DNA of 64,000 bases. Origin: Streptomyces aurantiacus. GTDB taxonomy: Bacteria; Actinomycetota; Actinomycetes; Streptomycetales; Streptomycetaceae. The number at the start of each line of letters is the position of its first letter. The stretch's first letter is position 1. The stretch covers positions 1,860,001 through 1,924,000 of the forward strand of contig NZ_CP114283.1 of assembly GCF_027107535.1 (NCBI RefSeq). The letters are read 5' to 3'. Below the pieces are notes generated by a model that saw nothing but the letters and a program-made list of their open reading frames with translations, was not told where the DNA came from and made no database searches. This document shows, one piece after another, positions 9,419 to 18,128 of the stretch. Position numbers and translations under genes: made by a program.

Positions 9419-9449
9419 GTTCCGTAGATGAACATAAGCTGTACGGAAC
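9419..9449. promoter_or_regulatory. Inverted repeat in MFS promoter region
   Basis: GTTCCGTA (9419-9426) and TACGGAAC (9442-9449) form an 8-bp perfect inverted repeat with a 15-nt AT-richer spacer containing CATAAGCT. It ends 25 bp upstream of the start codon of the next MFS gene. It looks like a repressor operator over the promoter, but no regulator gene is adjacent. Confidence 0.45.
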
Positions 9450-9474
9450 ACCGCACTCGTTTGGAAGGTCCCTC

Positions 9475-10692
9475 ATGCCCCTGGCCCTGCTCGCCCTAGC
9501 CGTGGGCGCCTTCGGCATCGGCACCACCGAGTTCGTGATGATGGGCCTGCTGCCCGACGTCGCGGACGACCTGGGCATCTCGATCCCCACCGCGGGACAC
9601 CTGGTCTCGGCGTACGCGATCGGGGTCGTCATCGGCGCCCCGCTGCTCGCCGCGGTGACCGCCCGCATGTCCCGCCGCAAGGTCCTCATCGGTCTCATGG
9701 TGCTGTTCGTCGCGGGCAACGCGCTCTCGGCCCTCGCCCCCGACTACCACTGGCTGGTCGCCGCCCGCTTCCTGAGCGGCCTGCCCCACGGCGCCTTCTT
9801 CGGTGTGGGCGCCGTCGTCGCCACCGGCCTCGTCGCCCCCGAGCGCAAGGCCCGCGCGGTCTCCCTGATGTTCCTCGGCCTGACCGTCGCGAACATCGCC
9901 GGAGTCCCCGCCGCGACCCTCGTCGGCCAGAACTTCGGCTGGCGCGCCACGTTCCTGGGCGTCAGCGCGATCGGCCTGGCGGCCATCGCGTCCCTCGCAC
10001 TGGTGCTGCCCCGCGACCACGCGCACGCCCCCGCCGCCGGCCTGCGCGGCGAACTGGCCGCGCTCAGGTCGCTCCCGGTCTGGCTCGCCCTCGGCACGAC
10101 CGTCGCGGGCTTCGGCGCGCTCTTCTCGGCGTACAGCTACATCACGCCGATGCTCACGGACTCCGCCGGATACGCCGACTCCAGCGTGACCCTGCTGCTC
10201 GCGCTGTTCGGCGTGGGCGCGACCGCGGGCAACCTGCTCGGCGGCCGCCTGGCCGACCGTTCGATGCGCGCCACCCTGTTCGGCGGGCTCATCTCGCTGG
10301 TGGCGGTCCTGGCCGTCTTCCCGGCCTTGATGGCCACGGCGTGGAGCGCGGCCCTCGCCGTGGTGCTGCTCGGCACGGCGGCGTTCGTCACCAGCTCCCC
10401 GCTCCTGCTGATGGTCATGGAGAAGGCGTCCTCGGCCCCCTCGCTGGCGTCCTCCGCCAACCAGGCCGCCTTCAACCTCGCGAACGCCGGCGGCGCCTGG
10501 ATCGGCGGCCTCGCCCTCGCGGCAGGCTTCGGCGTGACGTCCCCGGCCCTCGCGGGCGCGGCCCTCGCCGTCCTGGGACTCGGCGTGGCGACGATCGCGT
10601 ACACGGTGGACCGGCGCCGGACCACCCCCCACAAGGGCCGTGTGGTGGCCACACACACCCCCCACCCCACGGAAACCCCCGCCCACCTCTGA
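9475..10692 (+). CDS. MFS transporter (DHA1, 12-TM, Cmx/AraJ type)
   Basis: The 405-residue protein begins MPLALLALAVGAFGIGTTEF, the usual N-terminus of the DHA1 group that includes chloramphenicol-resistance (Cmx/CmlR) and AraJ-like exporters. The motif GTTEFVMMGLLPDVADDLG is typical, and about 12 hydrophobic segments follow, with ARMSRRKVLIG as motif A. The ATG at 9475 has GGAAGG 6 nt upstream; a 54-residue upstream extension in frame contains the inverted repeat and is not hydrophobic, so it was rejected. The transported compound is unknown. Confidence 0.9.
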   Translation: MPLALLALAVGAFGIGTTEFVMMGLLPDVADDLGISIPTAGHLVSAYAIGVVIGAPLLAAVTARMSRRKVLIGLMVLFVAGNALSALAPDYHWLVAARFLSGLPHGAFFGVGAVVATGLVAPERKARAVSLMFLGLTVANIAGVPAATLVGQNFGWRATFLGVSAIGLAAIASLALVLPRDHAHAPAAGLRGELAALRSLPVWLALGTTVAGFGALFSAYSYITPMLTDSAGYADSSVTLLLALFGVGATAGNLLGGRLADRSMRATLFGGLISLVAVLAVFPALMATAWSAALAVVLLGTAAFVTSSPLLLMVMEKASSAPSLASSANQAAFNLANAGGAWIGGLALAAGFGVTSPALAGAALAVLGLGVATIAYTVDRRRTTPHKGRVVATHTPHPTETPAHL

Positions 10693-10786
10693 CGAACGGC
10701 GCAGCCATTCGGGGGAAGCGGAGCACTGCGCGACCAACCCCCGCCCACCCGCAGCGAGCGACCAACCCGGCGGACGAGAACAACAA

Positions 10787-10822
10787 GAAGGGGGCGCCCG
10801 GCCGACACCGGGCGCCCCCTTC
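10787..10822. terminator. Bidirectional terminator between MFS gene and nadE
   Basis: A perfect 15-bp stem (GAAGGGGGCGCCCGG with its complement) and 6-nt loop CCGACA lie between the two convergent genes. AACAACAA immediately before the left arm becomes a U-containing tract for the nadE transcript. Confidence 0.85.
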
Positions 10823-10834
10823 CTCGTGCCCTCG

Positions 10835-12589
10835 TCAGACGCTCTCCCGCCACCGATTGGTGATCGGCAGCCGCCGGTCCTTGCCGAACCCCTTGGCGGA
10901 GATCTTGGTCCCCGGCGGATACTGCCGCCGCTTGTACTCCGCCGTGTCGACCATGCGCAGGGTCTTCATGACCACCTCGCGGTCGTACCCCGCGGCCACG
11001 ATCGCGTCGGCCCCCGTGTCACGGTCGACGTACAGCTCCAGAATCCCGTCCAGGACGGGGTAGTCCGGCAGCGAGTCCGTGTCGACCTGGCCGGGACTCA
11101 GCTCGGCGCTCGGCGGCTTGGAGATGGAGTTCTCCGGGATCGGCGGGGTCTGCCCCCGCTCGGCCGCCGCGCGGTTGCGCCACTCGGCCAGCCGGAAGAT
11201 CGACGTCTTGTAGACGTCCTTGATCGGCCCGTACGCGCCCACCGAGTCGCCGTACAGCGTCGAATACCCCACCGCCAGCTCGGACTTGTTGCCCGGCGCC
11301 AGCACGATGTGCCCCTCCTGGTTGGAAAGGGCCATGAGCAGGGTGCCGCGCAGCCGTGACTGGAGGTTCTCCTCGGCCAGACCGGTGAGCCCCAGCGACC
11401 CCATGTACGCGTCGAACATCGGCTCGATCGGTACGGTCCGGAAGTTGAGCCCGGTCCGCCGGGCCAGCTCCGCCGCGTCACCCCTGGAGTGGTCCGAGGA
11501 GTACTTGGACGGCATCGACACGCCGTACACGTTCTGTGCGCCGAGCGCGTCGCAGGCGATCGCCGCGACGATGGCGGAGTCGATACCGCCCGAGAGCCCG
11601 ATCAGCACGGACCGGAAACCGTTCTTCGCCGCGTACGCCCGCAGCCCCACCACGAGCGCGGAGTACACCTCCTCGTCGTCGTCCAGCCGCTCGGCGTACC
11701 CGCCGGAGAGCTCCGGCTCGTACGCGGGCAGCGGCTCCTCGGAGAGGACGAGGTGGTCGATGCGCAGCCCGTCGTCCACAACCCCCGACGGAACCTCGGC
11801 GGCAGCGGCGGGCAGGTCCAGGTCGAGGACGATGCATCCCTCGGCGAACTGCGGGGCCCGCGCGACGACTTCGCCGTGGCGGTCGACGACGATCGAGTCG
11901 CCGTCGAAGACGAGCTCGTCCTGACCGCCGATCATGGCCAGGTACGCGGTCGTGCAGCCGGCCTCCTGCGCGCGCTTGCGCACGAGACCGAGACGGGTGT
12001 CGTCCTTGTCGCGCTCGTACGGCGAGGCGTTGATCGAGACCAGCAGACCGGCCCCGGCGGAACGGGCCGCCGGGACCCGGCCGCCGTCCTGCCAGAGGTC
12101 CTCGCAGATGGCGAGCGCGACGTCGACGCCGCGCACCCGCACGACCGGCAGGGTGTCACCCGGCACGAAGTAGCGGAACTCGTCGAAGACGCCGTAGTTC
12201 GGCAGGTGGTGCTTGGCGAAGGTGAGGACCACCTCACCGCCGTGCAGCACGGCCGCCGCGTTCCGCGGGGCGCCCGCCGGCTGGCCGTACTTGGGCTGGG
12301 CCTTCTCGGAGCGGTCGAGGTAGCCGACGACGACCGGCAGCTCCCCGAACCCCTCGTCGGCGAGCCGCGCGGCGAGCGAGCGCAGGGCCGCGCGGGACGC
12401 CTCCACGAAGGACGAGCGCAGAGCCAGGTCCTCGACGGGATACCCGGTCAGCACCATCTCGGGGAACGCCACCAGATGCGCACCCTGCTCGGCGGAGTGC
12501 CGGGTCCAACGGACGATCGCCTCGGCGTTCCCGGCGAGATCGCCGACGGTCGAGTCGATCTGATTCAGAGCGAGACGTAGTTGAGGCAC
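10835..12589 (-). CDS. nadE: Glutamine-dependent NAD+ synthase
   Basis: NadE amidates deamido-NAD to NAD+ using glutamine. The 584-residue protein joins an N-terminal nitrilase-fold glutaminase (catalytic Glu44 in AFPEMVLTGYP, Lys126 in TFAKHHLPNYG, Cys162 in LAICEDLW) to a C-terminal synthetase with the PP-loop LIGLSGGIDSA. The GTG at 12589 (MPQLRLALNQ) is preferred to the ATG at 12658 because all family members start there; the 23 extra residues are Pro-rich and unlike the family. It is monocistronic and ends in a shared terminator. Confidence 0.95.
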   Translation of the reverse strand: MPQLRLALNQIDSTVGDLAGNAEAIVRWTRHSAEQGAHLVAFPEMVLTGYPVEDLALRSSFVEASRAALRSLAARLADEGFGELPVVVGYLDRSEKAQPKYGQPAGAPRNAAAVLHGGEVVLTFAKHHLPNYGVFDEFRYFVPGDTLPVVRVRGVDVALAICEDLWQDGGRVPAARSAGAGLLVSINASPYERDKDDTRLGLVRKRAQEAGCTTAYLAMIGGQDELVFDGDSIVVDRHGEVVARAPQFAEGCIVLDLDLPAAAAEVPSGVVDDGLRIDHLVLSEEPLPAYEPELSGGYAERLDDDEEVYSALVVGLRAYAAKNGFRSVLIGLSGGIDSAIVAAIACDALGAQNVYGVSMPSKYSSDHSRGDAAELARRTGLNFRTVPIEPMFDAYMGSLGLTGLAEENLQSRLRGTLLMALSNQEGHIVLAPGNKSELAVGYSTLYGDSVGAYGPIKDVYKTSIFRLAEWRNRAAAERGQTPPIPENSISKPPSAELSPGQVDTDSLPDYPVLDGILELYVDRDTGADAIVAAGYDREVVMKTLRMVDTAEYKRRQYPPGTKISAKGFGKDRRLPITNRWRESV

Positions 12590-12816
12590 GCGTTCCAGTG
12601 TAATCGTCAGAGCGACGCGATGGGCCGGGGGAGGGGTGTGGGGCGCCCCACCCGGCAAGTCCCGCGGCGGCGGGCCCCCTCACAGCGGGCGCCCCGTCAG
12701 GGGCGCGGGGCCGCCTCGCTGTGCGGCTCCGCCGGGCGGGCGCGGCCGGCCACGGACAACACGCGGGTGCCCGAACGGCATGCGAACCCCCGGCCCTGCC
12801 CCGATCATGGTCGTCG

Positions 12817-13560
12817 ATGACCACACCACGCACGGCCGCAGCCGTCCTCCTGGCCCTCGGCGCGCTCGCCTACACGGCCTGGACACTCGAAGTCGTCCTG
12901 CCGACAGGCCTTTCCCCGGCGCACGCGTACGTGAGTGAACTGGCCGCGGCCGACCAGCCGTACGGCACCCTGTTCCGCACGACGGACCTCGTCGCGGGCG
13001 TGCTCGTGGCGGCCGGCGGCCTGCTGGCCCTCCGCGTGCTGCCCCGCGGAGGACCGGGAGCGCTCGTCGGCCGGGTCGCGCTCGTCCTCTTCGGCACGGC
13101 CACCGCGGTGGACTCCCGCCTGCCGCTCAGCTGCACGCCCACCGCGGACCCGGTGTGCGCCGCACAGGAGCGTACGGGCCTGGTGCCCTGGGCCCATTCC
13201 GCGCACACCGTGAGCAGCACGGTCGCCCTGTGCGGCATCCTCGTCGCCATGGTGGCCCTCACACCCCCCGCCCGGCGCCGCGCGCCCGGGTCGCCGCCGG
13301 CCCGCTCCGGGCCCGGTCTCGTCGTGCTCGAACTGGCCGCCACCGTCTGGACGCTGGCCGCGATCGCCGCGCTGGAGACCGGCCACGAGGGCTGGGGCAT
13401 CGGCCTCGCCCAACGGCTCCAGGTGGGCGTGGTCGCGATCTGGCTGGGCGTGCTGGCCCTCTCCCTCCTGCGCGCCCCGGCGCCCGGCGCACCCCTCCCA
13501 GGCAGGATCCCCGAGGTGCGGGGCGCCGCACGTGTGCCCTCCCGGGACGCCCGGCCATGA
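12817..13560 (+). CDS. DUF998 family membrane protein
   Basis: The protein has 247 residues and about six hydrophobic segments, beginning AAAVLLALGALAYTAW, with HAYVSELAAADQPYG and LVAGVLVAAGGLLALRVL characteristic of DUF998 membrane proteins of unknown function. Cysteines at SRLPLSCTPTADPVC lie in a probable external loop. Its TGA overlaps the ATG of the following hydrolase (ATGA), so the two are translated together. An in-frame region upstream of 12817 is not hydrophobic and was left out. Confidence 0.75.
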   Translation: MTTPRTAAAVLLALGALAYTAWTLEVVLPTGLSPAHAYVSELAAADQPYGTLFRTTDLVAGVLVAAGGLLALRVLPRGGPGALVGRVALVLFGTATAVDSRLPLSCTPTADPVCAAQERTGLVPWAHSAHTVSSTVALCGILVAMVALTPPARRRAPGSPPARSGPGLVVLELAATVWTLAAIAALETGHEGWGIGLAQRLQVGVVAIWLGVLALSLLRAPAPGAPLPGRIPEVRGAARVPSRDARP

Positions 13561-14426
13561 CCTTCGTACGTATCGGCGGCGTCCCCCACCACATCCGGGT
13601 CGAAGGCACCGGTCCCGCGTGCCTGCTCAGCGTCGGCCTGGGCATGGCGTGGTTCGACTGGGACCCGGTCGTACCGCTCCTCGCCCCGCACCGCACGGTC
13701 GTCCGCTTCGACCGGCCGGGCCTCGGGCTCAGCGGCCACGCGCGCGCGTGGCCCACGCTCACCGGCGAGGCGGAGCGCATCGCGCGCGTGCTCGACGCGA
13801 CAGGCGTCGGCACACCCGCCACCGTGGTCGGCCACTCGCTCGCCGGATTCCACTGCGAGGCCTTCGCACGGCTGTACCCGGAGCGGACGGCCGGGCTCGT
13901 CCTGGTCGACACCGCGGTCGAGGAGAAGCCGCGCCCGCGGGCCGCCCCCGCGCTCCGGGACGCCGCCACGCGCGCGTGCGGCACGCTGCTGGCCGGCGCG
14001 GGCCTCCCACGGGCCGTCGGACCGCTACTGCGGCGTACCGCGGTCCGGGCCGGACGCCGAGGCGGCGGCGACCCGGCCCCGGCAGACCTCGTCCGGCGCG
14101 CCTACTCCACCAGCCGCTTCCTGCGGGCCGTCCTCGCCGAGAACGCCCGCTACCGGGACCAGGCCGTCGAGCTCGCCTCGCTGCGGCAGTGGCTTCCGCT
14201 GGACGCGCGCGTCACCGTGCTCGCCGCCCACGCCGGCGGTCCGCGGCGGTGGCTGGAGCGGCAGGAACGCCTCGCCGAGCGGCTCGGCGGCACGTTCCGG
14301 GTGTCCGCCCCCGCCGGCCACCTCGTCATGCTCGACCGTCCCCGGGACGTGGCGGACGCGGTCCTGGAGACAGGCACGCGCCCGCCCCTCGCCGACGAGG
14401 ACGAGGGACGGGCGCGCGAGGCCTGA
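13557..14426 (+). CDS. Alpha/beta hydrolase
   Basis: This 289-residue alpha/beta-hydrolase fold protein has the oxyanion/HG-like start (GTGPACLLSVGLGMAWFDWDP), FDRPGLGLSG, the nucleophile elbow VVGHSLAGFHCE (Ser near residue 94) and the C-terminal catalytic His in PAGHLVMLDRP. The acid is probably in the GLVLVDT stretch or later. It is coupled by a 4-bp overlap to the DUF998 gene, so it may act on a substrate at the membrane; this is inference. Its stop codon lies inside a hairpin shared with the convergent protease gene. Confidence 0.85.
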   Translation: MTFVRIGGVPHHIRVEGTGPACLLSVGLGMAWFDWDPVVPLLAPHRTVVRFDRPGLGLSGHARAWPTLTGEAERIARVLDATGVGTPATVVGHSLAGFHCEAFARLYPERTAGLVLVDTAVEEKPRPRAAPALRDAATRACGTLLAGAGLPRAVGPLLRRTAVRAGRRGGGDPAPADLVRRAYSTSRFLRAVLAENARYRDQAVELASLRQWLPLDARVTVLAAHAGGPRRWLERQERLAERLGGTFRVSAPAGHLVMLDRPRDVADAVLETGTRPPLADEDEGRAREA

Positions 14427-14433
14427 GGGCCTC
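14418..14433. terminator. Short hairpin spanning two convergent stop codons
   Basis: GAGGCC TGAG GGCCTC forms a 6-bp stem whose loop holds the hydrolase stop codon (14424-14426) and whose right arm enters the protease stop codon (14432-14434). It may serve as a compact bidirectional terminator; the stem is short, so this is uncertain. Confidence 0.35.
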
Positions 14434-16381
14434 AGTGGCGGTACGAGTTCACGTATCCGGGTGCGGGCGAACCCACGCCGGTGACGTCGTCGTACCCCCG
14501 GACGGCCTTCAGCGAGCTGTCCTTGCCGAGGCTGCGGACCGAGGTCAGCAGACCCCCCGACGCGTCGAACGAGTTGACGAAGTCGACCCGCGCCACCGCG
14601 AGTTCACGGCCCGTGGGGCGGTCCGTGACGTCGTGGTACAGCTTCGTGCCGTACCGGTCGTAGATCGCCGGGTTGGCGAATCCGATCGGCCGGCCGCCGC
14701 GCTGCTGCTGGGCCAGCGCCTGGATGCCCGCGATGACCGGCGAGGCGAGGGAGGTGCCGCCGATGCGGTACTCGCCGTACTTCTGCGTCCCGTCCGGGAA
14801 GGTCTGCGTCTGCCCGACCAGGAAACCGGTGTTGGGGTCGGCGATCGCGGAGATGTCCGGCACCGTGCGCATGGCCTGCTTGCCGTTCGCCTTCGCGAGG
14901 GCGGACGGCACCACACCCCGCTGGTAGAACGGCTGCTTCACCGTCGCGCTGGTGCCGCCGCCCGCGCCGGAGGTGTAGGCGCCCGGGAAGTCCGTCCAGC
15001 TCCTGCCGTTGTCCGACAGCGTGGCCTTGAGCGTGCCCCAGCCGGTCTCCCACTTGTACGCGTCGCCCTTGCCGACGGCCAGCGAGGTGCCGCCGACCGC
15101 CGTCACCCACGCCGAGTTGGCGGGGGTGTCGACCTGCTTCGTACCGGTGTTGGCGACCTCGTCGCCGTTGTCGCCGGACGAGAAGTAGAAACCGATGCCC
15201 TCGATGGCGCCCAGCTGGAAGACCTGGTCGTAGGCGGCGGCGAGGTCCGGGGTCTGGTTGGCCTCGATGTCGCCCCACGAGTTGGAGACGATGTCGGCCA
15301 GGTGCCCGTCGACGACCTTGCCGAGCGAGTCGAGCAGATCGTCGTCGTAGCAGGACGCGGCGCCCACGTAGACGATGTCCGAGGCGGGCGCGACCGCGTG
15401 CACGGCCTCGACGTCGAGGGTCTCCTCGCCGTACCAGCCGGCCGCCCCGCACTCCTCGGTCCGCGTGTACGCGCTGGGCAGCACCTGCCGCAACTGGCCG
15501 CCGCCGTACGCCGCGTCGCCGTGCCTGCCCGCGTACGTGGCCGCGTCCGCCGCGATCGTCGGCGAGGCGTACGCGTCCGTGATCGCCACGGTCACGCCCT
15601 TGCCGGTCGCCCGGCCCGCCCCGTAGGCGGCCCGCAACTGCTTGCCGGTGTAGCCCTTCACGGCGTACGGGATCTTCGTGCCGTACGCGCCCGGGAGGGC
15701 CGTCGCGGTCTTCGAGCCGTAGTACGAGGAGAACGGCCCGGCGTTGCGGAACACCGCGTCCGGCGGCGGCAGCGTGTCGGAGTGGTCCGCCTTGTGCGGG
15801 GCGTTGTCCAGGCCGGTCACGGTGAGGACGGCGCCGTTCAGGCCGCCCGGTGCCGAGGCCGTCTCGGCGGGAGCGCGGTAGGTCTTCCCGCCCTTGGTGT
15901 AATTGTGCAGCTGGGTGCCGAACGCCTTCTCGGCGTCGGCCACTTCACCGGTCACCGACACGTAGTGCCGGCTGGTACCGGTGACGGTCAGTCCCGCCGA
16001 CCTCAGCCAGGAGGTCACCTCGGCCACCTGGGCCTTGGTCGCACCGAAGCGGGCCTGGGCCTGCCGCGCGCTGAGATACTTCCCGTACGAGGCCGACGAC
16101 GGGTCGGACACGGCCTTGGCGTAGGCGCTCAGGCCCGCCGCGTCCCGGCCGGCGAGATAGACACGGGCCGACACCCGGGAGCTGTTCGCCGTGGCCCCTT
16201 TGTCCGCCCGCGCCGTGGCCCACAGGGGCTTGGTGCCCTGGAGCGTGTCACGGCCGGCCGGGGCGTCGGAGGCGTGGGCCGCGGGTATGCCGAGCGCCAG
16301 CGCACCGGCGAGCAGAGGCAGTGTCGCCGCCATGCTGACGCCGGCGCGCACCGAGGCACGGTTGGATCTCTTGGACCTCAT
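14432..16381 (-). CDS. Secreted S53 (sedolisin/kumamolisin-type) peptidase
   Basis: The 649-residue preproprotein has a signal peptide (basic MRSKRSNRASVR, then a hydrophobic stretch ending AHA/SDA), a pro-kumamolisin activation domain to about residue 210 and an S53 catalytic domain. The catalytic elements are visible: Glu and Asp four residues apart in EETLDVEAVHAVAP, the oxyanion Asp in SNSWGDIE, and the nucleophile Ser in GGTSLASPVIAG (near residue 540). The C-terminal DDVTGVGSP matches the calcium site. S53 enzymes are acid-active endopeptidases released after self-processing. AGGGGG lies about 7 nt before the ATG. Confidence 0.93.
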   Translation of the reverse strand: MRSKRSNRASVRAGVSMAATLPLLAGALALGIPAAHASDAPAGRDTLQGTKPLWATARADKGATANSSRVSARVYLAGRDAAGLSAYAKAVSDPSSASYGKYLSARQAQARFGATKAQVAEVTSWLRSAGLTVTGTSRHYVSVTGEVADAEKAFGTQLHNYTKGGKTYRAPAETASAPGGLNGAVLTVTGLDNAPHKADHSDTLPPPDAVFRNAGPFSSYYGSKTATALPGAYGTKIPYAVKGYTGKQLRAAYGAGRATGKGVTVAITDAYASPTIAADAATYAGRHGDAAYGGGQLRQVLPSAYTRTEECGAAGWYGEETLDVEAVHAVAPASDIVYVGAASCYDDDLLDSLGKVVDGHLADIVSNSWGDIEANQTPDLAAAYDQVFQLGAIEGIGFYFSSGDNGDEVANTGTKQVDTPANSAWVTAVGGTSLAVGKGDAYKWETGWGTLKATLSDNGRSWTDFPGAYTSGAGGGTSATVKQPFYQRGVVPSALAKANGKQAMRTVPDISAIADPNTGFLVGQTQTFPDGTQKYGEYRIGGTSLASPVIAGIQALAQQQRGGRPIGFANPAIYDRYGTKLYHDVTDRPTGRELAVARVDFVNSFDASGGLLTSVRSLGKDSSLKAVRGYDDVTGVGSPAPGYVNSYRH

Positions 16382-16501
16382 GGAGAACCCCCTGAAGGAT
16401 CACTGGATGGGGGTCACTCTTGCGATCAACCATTCATGCCAGGGGAATGGCCGGGGCACGGCTGGGCCAAAAGGAGCCCAAGGAACCGTATACGCAAAGG
16501 A

Positions 16502-16544
16502 TTTGGGGCGCGATGACCGACATAAAGCCGGGTCGCGCCCCAAA
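16502..16544. terminator. Hairpin upstream of the S53 protease gene
   Basis: TTTGGGGCGCGA and its exact complement (12-bp arms) enclose a 19-nt loop in the gap between the DUF305 stop and the protease start. It could act as a backup terminator for the DUF305 operon or as a structure near the protease promoter. The same gap holds three direct CTACGG repeats at 16564, 16576 and 16587. Confidence 0.5.
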
Positions 16545-16618
16545 GGACCGCGGCAGGGTCCCGCTACGGAACCCACTACGGGACCACTACGGAAGCCGCT
16601 GAGGAGCCCTCGACGGGG

Positions 16619-16652
16619 CCCTCGGCGGAGCCGGTGCCGGATCCGCCGAGGG
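16619..16652 (-). terminator. Terminator of the DUF3105-DUF305 operon
   Basis: CCCTCGGCGGA and its exact complement form an 11-bp stem with a 12-nt loop, 26 bp downstream of the DUF305 stop codon on the minus strand. Confidence 0.65.
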
Positions 16653-16677
16653 ATCTCTCGACGGGGCCGGTACCGCG

Positions 16678-17301
16678 TCAGTTCGGCGGCTTGGCGCCGC
16701 GCTGCTTCAGCAGGTCCGAGATCAGCTTCATCTCCGACTCCTGGGCCTGCACCATGCCCCGCGCGAGCCGCCGCTCCACGCCGACCCGGCACCGCTCCAC
16801 ACATCCCTCGGCCATGTGCACGCCGCCCACGTGGTGCGTGTACATGAGCTGCAGGTAGCGGATCTCGGCCGCCTTGCCGCTCAGCCCCCGCAGCGAATCC
16901 ATCTGCGTGTTGGTCGCCATGCCCGGCATGAGCGCGCCGTCCTCACCGGTCCCCATGCCGGCCATGCCCATCCACTCCATGGGCGGATCGGCGGACACCT
17001 TGGGCAGCTCCCACAGGTCCAGCCAGCCGATCAGCATGCCGCGCTGGTTGGCCTGGGTCTGTGCGATGTCGTACGCGAGGCGGCGCACCTCCTCGTCGTC
17101 GGTGCGGTCGCGCACGATGTACGACATCTCGACGGCCTGCTGGTGATGCACGGCCATGTCACGGGCGAAGCCCGCGTCCGCGGAGTCGGCCGCGGGCGGC
17201 TTCATCCCGGAGTCGTCGCCGTCGGCCACCGCGTACGTGATCGCCCCGGCCGCCACGAGGACGGCCGCGGCGGCCCCGCTGATCCAGCCGGCGGACTTCA
17301 T
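16678..17301 (-). CDS. DUF305 domain protein, Met/His-rich, membrane-anchored
   Basis: The 207-residue protein has one N-terminal hydrophobic segment (ISGAAAAVLVAAGAITYAVA), then a DUF305 helical domain with the typical DMAVHHQQAVEM motif, a Met-rich stretch (MEWMGMAGMGTGEDGALMPGM) and YTHHVGGVHMAEGC. DUF305 proteins are ferritin-like and often linked to metal, mainly copper, handling; the role here is not established. A GTG at 17310 overlaps the upstream TGA (GTGA) and would add three residues, giving tight coupling with the DUF3105 gene. Confidence 0.85.
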   Translation of the reverse strand: MKSAGWISGAAAAVLVAAGAITYAVADGDDSGMKPPAADSADAGFARDMAVHHQQAVEMSYIVRDRTDDEEVRRLAYDIAQTQANQRGMLIGWLDLWELPKVSADPPMEWMGMAGMGTGEDGALMPGMATNTQMDSLRGLSGKAAEIRYLQLMYTHHVGGVHMAEGCVERCRVGVERRLARGMVQAQESEMKLISDLLKQRGAKPPN

Positions 17302-17306
17302 CTTCC

Positions 17307-17975
17307 TCACTTCGACAGGCCGTTGGTGCAGGCGGCGCCCGGCTCGGGCGTCTGCTTGCCCTGGACGTACGTCTCGAAGAACTTGGCGACGTCCGGGTCG
17401 CTCGCACCCTTCACCGTCCGCTGGTGGCCCCACGCGGAGAGCATGATCGGGTCCTTCTGGTCGTCGACGGGACTCATCAGCGAGTACGGCGTCTTCTTGA
17501 CCTTCGCGGCGAGCGCCTTCACGTCGGCGTCCGACGCCTTGCTGTTGTACGTCACCCAGACCGCGCCGTGCTCCAGCGAGTGCACGGCGTTCTCGTTCTT
17601 GATCGCCTGGTCGTAGACGTCGCCGTTGCAGTTCATCCAGACCTGGTTGTGGTCACCGCCGACCGGGGGCTCCATGGGGTACGTCACGTTCTTCGTGACG
17701 TGGTTCTGCGTGAGCTTCGTGCTCCACGTCTTCACGCCGTCCTTGCCCGTGACGAACTTCCCCGACGCCGACTTGGAGTCGCTCGACGCGCTGTCCTTGT
17801 CGTCGGTCTGCGACTTGATCAGGAACGCGCCACCGGCGACGAGACCGGCGACGACGATCACGCTGGCGGTGATCGTGAGGAACCGGTTGCGGCGCTCACG
17901 GGCCTGCTCGGCGCGCCGCATCTCCTCTATCCGCGCCTTGCGCGACGTGGTCTCTGTCTTCTTGGCGGAACCCAT
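17307..17975 (-). CDS. DUF3105 domain membrane protein
   Basis: The 222-residue protein has a basic coiled N-terminus (RKARIEEMRRAEQARERRNRF), one membrane segment (about residues 32-54) and an extracytoplasmic DUF3105 domain with PPVGGDHNQVWMNCNGDVYD and NAVHSLEHGAVWVTY, whose conserved His/Cys residues suggest metal binding. A good AAGGA lies 7 nt before the ATG. It forms an operon with the DUF305 gene, a frequent pairing in actinobacteria, and is divergent from nsrR with about 150 bp between starts. Function unknown. Confidence 0.85.
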   Translation of the reverse strand: MGSAKKTETTSRKARIEEMRRAEQARERRNRFLTITASVIVVAGLVAGGAFLIKSQTDDKDSASSDSKSASGKFVTGKDGVKTWSTKLTQNHVTKNVTYPMEPPVGGDHNQVWMNCNGDVYDQAIKNENAVHSLEHGAVWVTYNSKASDADVKALAAKVKKTPYSLMSPVDDQKDPIMLSAWGHQRTVKGASDPDVAKFFETYVQGKQTPEPGAACTNGLSK

Positions 17976-18090
17976 GGGGTGGTCCTTCTGGGGAAAAGGG
18001 GCAGTGGAGTGGTCAGCTGATCGTAGTGGGGGAGAAGCCGGTGTAGGCGGGGAGCCCGCAGGAATGGCCGAAGCCGGGACCCCGGACGAT

Positions 18091-18113
18091 AATTTGAACC
18101 TCGGATGCGCATT
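18091..18113. promoter_or_regulatory. Weak NsrR-like box upstream of nsrR
   Basis: AATTTGAACCTCGGATGCGC plus ATT has the ends and partial 11-1-11 symmetry of the better site in front of the flavohaemoprotein gene (19905-19927), with five mismatched pairs. Its location 15 bp before the nsrR start fits autoregulation; the assignment is tentative. Confidence 0.35.
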
Positions 18114-18128
18114 ATTTACGCTGGCGGT

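Noticed and set aside
10835..12658. Longer NadE with 23 extra N-terminal residues
   Set aside because: The extra residues are unlike NadE, and the family N-terminus begins at the GTG 12589.
13532..16516. 994-codon plus-strand frame across the hydrolase and protease genes
   Set aside because: It runs out of frame through the hydrolase and antisense to the S53 protease. The translation is Arg-rich and low in complexity.
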